64,000 bases of DNA, from contig NZ_JAMXLR010000073.1 in the NCBI RefSeq assembly GCF_024054565.1, positions 87,808-151,807 of the forward strand, read 5' to 3'. Below are positions 8,797 through 15,961 of the stretch, piece after piece. The stretch is from Aeoliella straminimaris (GTDB lineage Bacteria; Planctomycetota; Planctomycetia; Pirellulales; Lacipirellulaceae). Under the pieces are notes generated by a model. The model saw nothing but the letters and a program-made list of their open reading frames with translations. It was not told the origin of the DNA and searched no databases. Positions within the stretch are counted from its first letter, which is position 1; every line of letters begins with the position of its first letter. The position numbers and the translations under genes were made by a program.

Positions 8797-9080
8797 AGGA
8801 ATTCGTCGCGGATTTGCGCGGATTGGGCCGGATTACCGCGGATGAAAGGTAATCAGGCGGGCCGTCGAGAAAGAAGGCTTGTTCGATTCTCGCGAGATGT
8901 TCTTAACCACAACGGCACAACAAACAGGACGTAAGAGAGACGCCTGCATTCCGCTACGATCCAAATCCGCCGTTGTGATCGTTGTGCCGTCGTGGATGAT
9001 CTGGATCAGCTCTCCGAAACATCTGCGTGCATCCGCCTAGATCCGCGCAAATCCGCGACTGATCTCGCTTGAGTGGGCTT
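8797..9080. repeat. Nested inverted-repeat intergenic element
   Basis: The gap between rlmN and the convergent methyltransferase gene is built from two nested inverted repeats. The outer arms are a perfect 19-bp pair: gtcgcggatttgcgcggat at 8805-8823 and its reverse complement at 9041-9059. Both arms continue inward with imperfect copies of a (n)cggat(n) motif. The inner arms ccacaacggcacaac (8907-8921) and gttgtgccgtcgtgg (8981-8995) pair with one mismatch. No coding frame is credible. It may act as a bidirectional terminator or be a dispersed palindromic repeat. Confidence 0.7.
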
Positions 9081-10904
9081 CTACTTCAGGTTCCACTCCG
9101 GCTCATACCGCTTCGTGAGATCGACCTTCAGCGGGGCGCGATACTCGCTGCTTGGCAGTTCGTCTTCCAGGATCACCGCGAAACCGGTGACCTTCGACTT
9201 GGTGCCGGGGGCGATTACGTGCGTGGCGATCCTGGCGCCCAGGTCGAGTGCTTCACCCACGAACAGGGGCGTGCGGCCCTTGCCCGTCAGCAAGTACACG
9301 CCCGCCTGCCCATCAAACTTTGCAGCGGTGCGGACGGTCGGCTTGCGGATGCTGGGGAAGTCGCGAGTGGCGAAGACGTAGTCGTACGCTTTGGCTTCTT
9401 CGGCCAGGGCGTGGCGGCTCTTGCGGAAGTCGATGGCCGCCCAGCGGTAGTTGGCCGCGTCGAATCCCGGCGCAAACCGCGCCGCCTGGCGATCGAACCA
9501 GGCGGCTTGCTCGGGCGAGATGAAGATTTCGTCGATCGACTCGATGCCGAACTTCTCGCTGGTCAGCTGCCAGGCAATTTCGGCGGCAAACTGGTACTGG
9601 TCGAGCTCGGCGGCCGTGACCGGTGTGGTCTTCGCCCGCGGCTGCTTTGGCAACTTGCCCGACTTGCGGAGCCGCACCAGCTCGTGATTCCAGATCTCGC
9701 CATTGCCCAACAGGCCCGACTGTTGGCACTGTTCGTGGAACGCCGCCTGCAGTTCGGGGCTGGCCAGCAGGCGGTCGACCGATTGCCCACTGGACGCGGC
9801 GAGGAACGCCTTGCCCACGGCGGTTCGCTGGATCTTGCGCAGGTTGATCTTCACGGGGCCCGTGGGGGCAGGTGGTTCCTCGGGGGCGGGCTCTGCGGCA
9901 GGGGACACCTCCGCGACCGTCGCCTGTGGCTCGACTGGTTCCGGCTCCTCGGGCAGTTGTTCGGGCGCCGGCTCAGGAGGCGTGAAGTCCGCATTCTGGA
10001 ACGTGGGCAGCAGCGGCTGACCTTTCAGCCGCCGACCGTTGGCCGTGTTCGGTGCGCTGGCAATGGCGTCGGCCGGTCCGTCGAGTGTATCGTGCTCTTT
10101 CACCGACTCGAGTCGCTCGCTGGCGTAGCGGACATACTCTTCGGAAAGCTCGGTGCCGCTGAACTTGCGGCCCAGCTTCTTGGCCACCGCTAGCGTGGTG
10201 CCGCTGCCGGTAAAGGGGTCGAATACCATGTCGCCCGGGTTCGAGCTCACGCGGATGATGCGGCCCAACAGCTGTTCGGGCATCTGGCAGCCGTGGAAGC
10301 CTTGTCGTTCCTTGAACGTGCCGGCCACGCGGGCAAAGTACCAGGTGTCGTCCATGGCGTCGAAGCCGTAGCGGTCCGACTGAAAATCTTGCGGCCGCAG
10401 GATCCAGGTGTCGTCGGGCAATCGACCGTTGGGGTTGGCTCGCTTGTCGCCGTACACCAGGGCGCGGGCCGAGGGGATCCGCACGGCCGGATCATCGGCA
10501 TTGAACGTGAAGCGATCGGGGTCTTTCACAAAGTGGAAGATGTGCACATGCGAGCGGCTGAACTTACGCTTGCAGTTCACTCCGAACGTGTAGTACCACA
10601 CCACCCAGCTGCGAGTGGAGAAACCGATTTGCCGATCGGCAATCACCTTCAGGTCGGCCGCATACTCGTCGCCAATCGCCAGCCAGAAGGAACCTTCGGG
10701 TGTCAGCAGACGATGGATCTCTTCCATCCACTGCCGCGACCAGGTGAGGTACTCGTCGTCTTCCTGCTCGTCATGATACGTGTCGTATTCGTAGCCGATA
10801 TTGAACGGCGGATCGGCAAACGCCAGGTCAATCGAACCAGCAGGCATCTCGCGCATCAGCTGGATGCAATCTCCTTGGCGAATCGCGGTATCGACGGCGG
10901 GCAT
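9081..10904 (-). CDS. Beta-class DNA methyltransferase with C-terminal GIY-YIG-like domain
   Basis: About 607 residues from ATG 10904, which has AGGA seven bases upstream; ATG 10922 (613 residues) is possible but lacks such a site. Catalytic motif IV (LAFADPPFNIGY) precedes motif I (FDPFTGSGTTLAVAKKLGR), the order of beta-class amino-methyltransferases. Between them lies a target-recognition region. A linker rich in Pro and Glu follows, then a domain of about 260 residues that ends with GVYLLTGKGRTPLFVGEALD, a GIY-YIG-like pattern, and RYEPEWN. The position matching the family's catalytic Glu (12 residues before the final Asn) is Lys, so nuclease activity is doubtful. No separate endonuclease gene is adjacent. 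Modified base and site unknown. Confidence 0.8.
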   Translation of the reverse strand: MPAVDTAIRQGDCIQLMREMPAGSIDLAFADPPFNIGYEYDTYHDEQEDDEYLTWSRQWMEEIHRLLTPEGSFWLAIGDEYAADLKVIADRQIGFSTRSWVVWYYTFGVNCKRKFSRSHVHIFHFVKDPDRFTFNADDPAVRIPSARALVYGDKRANPNGRLPDDTWILRPQDFQSDRYGFDAMDDTWYFARVAGTFKERQGFHGCQMPEQLLGRIIRVSSNPGDMVFDPFTGSGTTLAVAKKLGRKFSGTELSEEYVRYASERLESVKEHDTLDGPADAIASAPNTANGRRLKGQPLLPTFQNADFTPPEPAPEQLPEEPEPVEPQATVAEVSPAAEPAPEEPPAPTGPVKINLRKIQRTAVGKAFLAASSGQSVDRLLASPELQAAFHEQCQQSGLLGNGEIWNHELVRLRKSGKLPKQPRAKTTPVTAAELDQYQFAAEIAWQLTSEKFGIESIDEIFISPEQAAWFDRQAARFAPGFDAANYRWAAIDFRKSRHALAEEAKAYDYVFATRDFPSIRKPTVRTAAKFDGQAGVYLLTGKGRTPLFVGEALDLGARIATHVIAPGTKSKVTGFAVILEDELPSSEYRAPLKVDLTKRYEPEWNLK

Positions 10905-11000
10905 GGACGGTTCCTGCGGCATGCGAAAGAGGACAATTGACCTTACAAGCTAACTCAGCTAGCACGCCGCTTCAAGCGGTTGGACTCTACTTAGTCAACC

Positions 11001-11306
11001 TTACGACGTTCTACCGGTGTGCCTCACCCGCAAGACGCGTACAGTTTGTCCGACAACCTCGAATACAATCCGGTGCGTAGTACTGCCACCCAGCCCAAAC
11101 AGCATTTGCCGCAGTTCCTCTTCTTTCAACTCCGGCTCGTCGCACAAAGAAAATCTTTCGGGCATCTCCGAAAGCGTATCCAATACCCTGAGGATCTCGC
11201 GATACCATCGACCTGCCTGTTCAGGTGAGCGATTCTGAGCCCGCCAGAGATAGGCCTCGTCCATGTCGGACTCGGCCAACGGTGTGATCTCGACCTGGAA
11301 GCTCAC
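11001..11306 (-). CDS. RelE/ParE family toxin
   Basis: 101 residues with the ParE/RelE fold pattern: VEITPLAESDMDEAYLW at the N-terminus, a helical pair (RWYREILRVLDTLSEMPERF), then strands RIVFEVVGQTVRVLRVRH. The start (11306) overlaps the stop of the upstream antitoxin gene by ATGA. RelE members cleave mRNA on the ribosome and ParE members inhibit gyrase; the sequence alone does not decide which. It lies immediately upstream of the convergently placed gap before the methyltransferase start. Confidence 0.85.
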   Translation of the reverse strand: MSFQVEITPLAESDMDEAYLWRAQNRSPEQAGRWYREILRVLDTLSEMPERFSLCDEPELKEEELRQMLFGLGGSTTHRIVFEVVGQTVRVLRVRHTGRTS

Positions 11307-11539
11307 CGCGCGGAGTCCATGTCTACGTCCATGTCTATGGAGTGTCGCTCGCGAAACTCCCTATCAAATTCCTCCAATGGCCTAACCTTACCGGCTCTAG
11401 CCTCTTCAAGACCTTGGAGGATGGCAAGTCGCTCGCGATCTCGTTCGATCAGCTGGACCACGTACTCTTCGACCCGATCGAAACCGGCCATCGAAGCTTG
11501 CTGTTTGACGAGATCGCTATTCAGAAATTCGGCTTGCAT
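11303..11539 (-). CDS. Antitoxin of the RelE/ParE pair
   Basis: 78 residues, acidic and basic in alternation, largely helical: VKQQASMAGFDRVEEYVVQL then a charged C-terminal tail (EEFDREFRERHSIDMDVDMD) that probably wraps the toxin. The N-terminal half resembles a short DNA-binding dimerisation region of ParD-like antitoxins, so autoregulation of the promoter upstream of 11539 is likely. ATG 11539 is preceded by GAGGAAC on the minus strand. It is followed directly, with four bases of overlap, by the toxin gene. Confidence 0.75.
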   Translation of the reverse strand: MQAEFLNSDLVKQQASMAGFDRVEEYVVQLIERDRERLAILQGLEEARAGKVRPLEEFDREFRERHSIDMDVDMDSAR

Positions 11540-11646
11540 GGTTCCTCAAGTCCTCCTTCCCAAAGTATACTCCGCCGGTAAGTGGACTGTCAAAATTGCG
11601 GTCGCGCCGAGGTTTCCTGTGACGGTCGCGATTCAGCCATCACTAA

Positions 11647-11961
11647 ATGGACTTCTTCATGTCAGATACGCAGTGGTCATTCGACCAACCCAGGAACTCT
11701 GCGGTCATCACCCTAAGGTCGATTTTGAGCGGAGACGATGCGATTCTGTATGTCACTCACGATGCCGAAGATCATGGATGGCAATTTCTGCACGGAGGCG
11801 AGGTTAATCCTGACAATGCAGCGGTCGTAGGTCTCGGAGAGGTTGTCGAATACGATCCATCTGTGCTCGAAGTCGTAGATTTGCCACCCGGTTGGTACGC
11901 GACACGGTCGTCGCCATCATCGGGTTGGCAACGGGCGCAGCACGTATCGACTCGGTCATGA
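11647..11961 (+). CDS. Conserved hypothetical protein (104 aa)
   Basis: A small soluble protein without signal peptide or membrane segment. Visible pattern: WSFDQPRNSAVITLRSIL, then ILYVTHDAEDHGWQFLHGG, then a strand ending LEVVDLPPGWYATR. Proteins with this WQFL / D-x-P-x-GW layout are widespread small proteins of unknown role. Start may be ATG 11647 or ATG 11659 (MSDTQW); neither has a clear ribosome-binding site. The neighbours (antitoxin diverging, lysA converging) give no hint of function. Confidence 0.6.
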   Translation: MDFFMSDTQWSFDQPRNSAVITLRSILSGDDAILYVTHDAEDHGWQFLHGGEVNPDNAAVVGLGEVVEYDPSVLEVVDLPPGWYATRSSPSSGWQRAQHVSTRS

Positions 11962-11987
11962 GGCGAATCTAATTACCTGCCCGACCT

Positions 11988-13241
11988 TTACCCCGGTATC
12001 CGTTCGTGACGGATCAAGTCGTCCAGCGATTGACGCTCGCGAATCAGGTGAGGGGAGCCATCGGAGATCAGCACTTCGGCCGTAAGAGGCTTCGAGTTGT
12101 AGTTGCTGGCCATCGTGTGGCCGTAGGCCCCGGCGCAGCCAATCACCACGTAGTCGCCTACGTGGGCCTCGGGTAGCGAGCGGCTCGAGACGAAGCCGCC
12201 ATCTTCTTGCGTGAAGATGTCGCCCGACTCGCACAGTGGGCCGCCGACAACCACCTGTTGATGTGCCCGCTCCGTGTCGCCATTGGCCGGGCAGACGGCC
12301 ATCGGGTGATACGAACCGTACATGATGGGGCGGGCCAGGTTGTTGAAGCCCGCGTCGAGCAGGTAGTAGCGATTGCCGCCCATCTGCTTGACGGCTCGCA
12401 CCTCGGCCACCAGGTAGCCGCTCTCTGCCGCCAGGTAGCGGCCCGGCTCGATCTCGAGCGAAACGTGGTGGCCGAACTCTTTGGCCAGGCGTCCGCGGGT
12501 GGCGTCCCATTGTTCGTAGTAGGCGGCCGTGTCGACCAGGTCGTCGCCATCGCGGTAGGGCGTGGGCAGCCCGCCGCCGGCGCTGATCGAAGTGATGCTC
12601 GAACCAACGACCAATGCCGCCTGCTCCATGGCCGAGCTTACCTGGCTCAGATGCTCCATGTCGGTGCCCGAGCCGATGTGCATGTGCAGTCCCGCGATGG
12701 TGAGGCCATGCTCGTTGGCGCGTTCGATGCAGTCTTCGATTTGCTCGTGCCAGATGCCATGCTTCGATTGCTCGCCGCCGGTGTTGGTCTTCTGGCTGTG
12801 CCCGTGACCAAAGCCGGGGTTGATGCGGAGCGTGATCGAATTGCCGGGGGCCCGTTGGCCGTACTGCGAGATCATGTCGGGCGAGCCGCAGTTCACGGGC
12901 ACGCCCAACTCAACGACCATGTCGAGCGTCTGATGGTCGAAGATGTCGGCCGTGTAGACGATTTCGGGCGGGTCGTTGAAGCCCGGCTTGTACCCGGCTG
13001 CCATGGCGCGATGGATTTCGCCGGCGCTCACCGCGTCGACCAGCACGTTGTTCTTCCGCACCAGATCGAGGATGGCAATATTCGAGCAGGCCTTTTGGGC
13101 ATACCGCACCACGTCGAAGGCCGCGAGGTGACCAATTCGTTCGAGAATGGTCCGAGCGTCATATACATACAGCGGGGTGCCGAACTGTTGGGCGAGTTCG
13201 GGAATGGCCAGGCCGGCGATCTCGTGAACGAGCGGTGTCAT
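11988..13241 (-). CDS. lysA: Diaminopimelate decarboxylase
   Basis: 417 residues from ATG 13241 (MTPLVHEIAGL); an in-frame opening upstream adds 22 residues that do not look conserved. A PLP-dependent fold-type III decarboxylase performing the last step of lysine synthesis (meso-DAP to L-lysine). The PLP lysine is in VRYAQKACSNIAILDL; the glycine-rich phosphate site is ISAGGGLPTPY; EPGRYLAAESG and GAYGHTMASNYNSKP close the active site. The variant YAQKACSN instead of the usual YAVKAN is seen in planctomycete enzymes. Lysine is also the substrate of EpmB 5 kb away, though no shared regulation is visible. Confidence 0.93.
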   Translation of the reverse strand: MTPLVHEIAGLAIPELAQQFGTPLYVYDARTILERIGHLAAFDVVRYAQKACSNIAILDLVRKNNVLVDAVSAGEIHRAMAAGYKPGFNDPPEIVYTADIFDHQTLDMVVELGVPVNCGSPDMISQYGQRAPGNSITLRINPGFGHGHSQKTNTGGEQSKHGIWHEQIEDCIERANEHGLTIAGLHMHIGSGTDMEHLSQVSSAMEQAALVVGSSITSISAGGGLPTPYRDGDDLVDTAAYYEQWDATRGRLAKEFGHHVSLEIEPGRYLAAESGYLVAEVRAVKQMGGNRYYLLDAGFNNLARPIMYGSYHPMAVCPANGDTERAHQQVVVGGPLCESGDIFTQEDGGFVSSRSLPEAHVGDYVVIGCAGAYGHTMASNYNSKPLTAEVLISDGSPHLIRERQSLDDLIRHERIPG

Positions 13242-13352
13242 GGGGCGTAGGCGGTTGGGGACCTGCGGAAGGGGGGAGACGCACCACGGCAGCACGTCTA
13301 TCGCCAACCGTAAACTAGCGCCGTCAGTGCCACCAGGGGCCGCGCATGAAAA

Positions 13353-13381
13353 AGCGGCGCCGGAAGGACTCCGGCGCCGCT
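13353..13381 (-). terminator. Rho-independent terminator of the exported-protein gene
   Basis: A perfect 12-bp stem (agcggcgccgga paired with tccggcgccgct) with a 5-nt loop, followed on the minus strand by a run of five T. It lies 35 bases beyond the stop codon of the gene ending at 13416 and separates it from lysA. Confidence 0.85.
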
Positions 13382-13415
13382 GGAAAGGTTCGATTTTCTC
13401 GTCTGCGGAGGGCGA

Positions 13416-15101
13416 CTAGAAGCCGGCGCCCGCACCCTGGCGACGGGCTTCCATCACGGCAGCACCAATGGCGTGCAGGACGCCTTTTTCCAGCTCGAGC
13501 CGGGTACGCAGCTTGCCATCGGTGTTGATGGCCGTAATGTGCACCGAGTCCATGCCCTCGCTTTTGGTCACCACGGCATTCAGCATGGCGTCAGCGGCGG
13601 GGTTCGGCTCGACTTTAGCGATCAACTCCAGGATGGGGGTCAGTGCCAGCGAGAACTGGACCGGAGTGATCGGCGTGGCCGAGCTACCCGAGGTGTCCAT
13701 GGCCTCCTTCAGCATGCTGACGGCACCGGGGCCAGCGGTCACGTAGAACTGCTCGGGGCCAATACCGACGGCCACTTCCAGGCTCTCGCCAAACAGTGCC
13801 TGCTCATCTGGATTGTTGATCGGAATCAACAGCGTGTGAATCTTCGCGTCGCCGTGCGAATCAGCGTTCCACTGAACTTCGGGGCCATCGCTCAACAAGG
13901 CCGAGAGCTTCTTCAGCGAGGCTTCCACCTTGCCGGGCTCCTTGGTGTAGCCACCAGTCACGGCGGTCAGCTTGCCATCTTGAACGGCGACGTGACCGGC
14001 CATGTCCATCTTGCCCGACATGGCAGTCGCTTCCAGGGCGTCCAGCAGATCGTTGACGGCCTCTTTCAAGGTTGCGCGTGCTTCTTCGTTCAGGTCGCCC
14101 AGCTTCTGGTCGATGCCATTCATGGCCTGCTGACGCATCGAAGCCATCTGGCCTTCCATCTGAGCCTTGTAGTCGTCGAGCAGGTCGGCCGGCGTGGTGA
14201 CCGAAGCATTGAACGTGACGGCCGCACCATCTTTCAGGCAGCCGGCAAACAACGTCTTGGCGTCCTTGTACACTTCAATGCCCTGCGCCAGCTGGGTGTC
14301 CGGCACGGCGCTGTAGGTGAAGTCGAGAATCACGTTGCCTTTATCGGCATCGGTGTTGAAGCCTACCGTCAGTTCGTCCAGGTCGTTGATGAACTGTTCG
14401 ATCTGATCGATGCTGGCCTCGGTCGACTCGCGACGGGCCTGGTAGGCTTCGTCCGACTCGCCCGGATTCTGCTGCAGGCCCTGTTCGGCCCCAGCACGAA
14501 GCTGCTGGATGGCGATCATGCGGAACATCTCGGGCACGTTCTGCACCATCACTTGAGCTGCAATGTCGTAGTCGGTCGTCATCTTGTCGAACATGTCGCC
14601 AGGATCCGCCGGGGCATTTTCCAGCATCTCGGGCTTGGCCGAGGCGAAGGCCCAATTGCCGGACTTCTTGACGTACATGCTCTGGTTGGGCATCTCGATT
14701 TCGGTGATGCCATCGCCCATTTCCGAAGTGGTCATGCCGAAGCCCTCGACCAGGCCGAGCACGGCATCCAGGTCGGTAACCGGCAGACAGACCACAGCGC
14801 CGTCGACGTGCACGATGACGCCCCAGGCCTTGGTCTTGTCGACGCCTTGCAGGCCTTTACCTTGGGTGAAAAGCTGCAGCATGTTGTCGAGTTGCTTGCC
14901 GGCGCCGACCTGGCCGCCAAACTGACCCAGATAGTCGATATCGCTCACCAGAGCGTCGTATCCGGTCACGCCCACGATGGCCACTGGCTTGGCGGCATCG
15001 GATTGGGCTTGGGCAGCGGGGGCCAGCAGCGGGGCCGTCGCCACGGCGACGGCACAAGCCAGCATTCGAAATGCGGTGCTCGAAAGCAGGAAGTTAGGCA
15101 C
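13416..15101 (-). CDS. Large exported protein of unknown function
   Basis: 561 residues. A clear signal peptide (residues 1-32: LLSSTAFRMLACAVAVATAPLL, cleavage after AQA) leads to an acidic soluble protein. Segments alternate beta-rich parts (WGVIVHVDGAVVCLPVTDLDAVLGLVEG) with long helices (EAYQARRESTEASIDQIEQF; the stretch around KLGDLNEEARATLKEAVNDL). The pattern of small domains with repeated V-P-V-x-D-L-D elements is found in planctomycete exported proteins without known function. No catalytic motif is visible. A very strong terminator follows the gene, suggesting substantial expression as a single transcript. No function is claimed. Confidence 0.75.
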   Translation of the reverse strand: MPNFLLSSTAFRMLACAVAVATAPLLAPAAQAQSDAAKPVAIVGVTGYDALVSDIDYLGQFGGQVGAGKQLDNMLQLFTQGKGLQGVDKTKAWGVIVHVDGAVVCLPVTDLDAVLGLVEGFGMTTSEMGDGITEIEMPNQSMYVKKSGNWAFASAKPEMLENAPADPGDMFDKMTTDYDIAAQVMVQNVPEMFRMIAIQQLRAGAEQGLQQNPGESDEAYQARRESTEASIDQIEQFINDLDELTVGFNTDADKGNVILDFTYSAVPDTQLAQGIEVYKDAKTLFAGCLKDGAAVTFNASVTTPADLLDDYKAQMEGQMASMRQQAMNGIDQKLGDLNEEARATLKEAVNDLLDALEATAMSGKMDMAGHVAVQDGKLTAVTGGYTKEPGKVEASLKKLSALLSDGPEVQWNADSHGDAKIHTLLIPINNPDEQALFGESLEVAVGIGPEQFYVTAGPGAVSMLKEAMDTSGSSATPITPVQFSLALTPILELIAKVEPNPAADAMLNAVVTKSEGMDSVHITAINTDGKLRTRLELEKGVLHAIGAAVMEARRQGAGAGF

Positions 15102-15453
15102 GGTGGTGCTCCTGTGGTTTGAAAAATATCGGCCACGACGCCGGGTTCATCACGACGGTCGCCGCTCTGAGGGACGTTCCCAAGTCTACGCCATGTAAGA
15201 CGTTGTAGTTCGCAGGTCGAACTTTGAACGGCCGAGAATACTTACCCCCGGCGTCAGCCGGTGGTTTGGGAATTTTGCGGGATTATAGCGATTCTGCACA
15301 ACTCTGGGCACCCAACCGACAGAGGTGTCTCGATTGGCGAATTCCGACCTCCGCCAAATGGACACTGTTGGACACTATGGCGCAGCGGAGCAGGCGGCAG
15401 GCGACCCAGAGGGGGCCACACGCGTAGATAGCGATCTGGCGGCAAGCGCGCTC
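15102..15453. other. Intergenic stretch upstream of the exported-protein gene
   Basis: 352 bases between infA (which ends at 15454 on the same strand) and the exported-protein gene. It presumably holds the promoter and leader of the 13416-15101 gene. A short GC-rich imperfect hairpin (cccggc-gtca-gccggt) sits near 15246-15262. Short frames here look accidental. Confidence 0.35.
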
Positions 15454-15678
15454 TTAGCGCTCGCGGTAGGTGATGCGGCCTTTGGTCAAATCGTACGGCG
15501 AAAGCTCAACACGAACTCGATCGCCCGGTACAATACGGATAAAGTGCTTGCGCATGCGACCAGCGACGTGGGCTGTGACCAAGTGTCCGCCTTCGATCTC
15601 GACGCGAAATCGCGTATTTGCCAGTGCTTGCGTGACGGTGCCCTCTACCTCCAGGGCCTCTTCCTTTTGCTTCGACAT
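15454..15678 (-). CDS. infA: Translation initiation factor IF-1
   Basis: 74 residues starting MSKQKEEALEVEGTV; an upstream in-frame opening exists but IF-1 is normally 71-75 residues. A single S1-type OB fold: EGTVTQALANTRFRVEIEGG, HVAGRMRKHFIRIVPGDRV, ELSPYDLTKGRITYR, all near-universal IF-1 segments. IF-1 occupies the ribosomal A site during initiation. It is encoded alone here and transcribed divergently from the GAF/HlyD gene at 15962. Confidence 0.96.
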   Translation of the reverse strand: MSKQKEEALEVEGTVTQALANTRFRVEIEGGHLVTAHVAGRMRKHFIRIVPGDRVRVELSPYDLTKGRITYRER

Positions 15679-15961
15679 ATAGACTTGCTGTTCCCCTGGC
15701 AGTGCGGGGATCTCCGTTGAGCGTTGGTGAAATCTGGATCCAACCGACGTTTGGCGTGGACCGCTATCACCGGAAAAATACAATCTTTAATAGTATCGCC
15801 GATTCCTCGGCCAAGTCCAGTGAGTTAGTGCCTAGAGCCTTGTTGGACTGTTCCGAAGGTGCCGAAAATGCCGATTGACCGCTTTGGGGCCCGAATTCCA
15901 CGACCTAAGTTGCGCCACATGCTCGCCGCAACTGCAAGCTTGCGATTACATTTAATAGTCT

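Noticed and set aside
9081..11539. Complete restriction-modification system
   Set aside because: Only the methyltransferase is recognisable; the neighbouring genes form a toxin-antitoxin pair and the fused GIY-YIG-like part lacks its Glu.
13473..15122. 549-residue plus-strand frame opposite the exported-protein gene
   Set aside because: The minus strand encodes a signal peptide and ends at a matching terminator; the plus frame is His/Gly/Val-rich shadow sequence.
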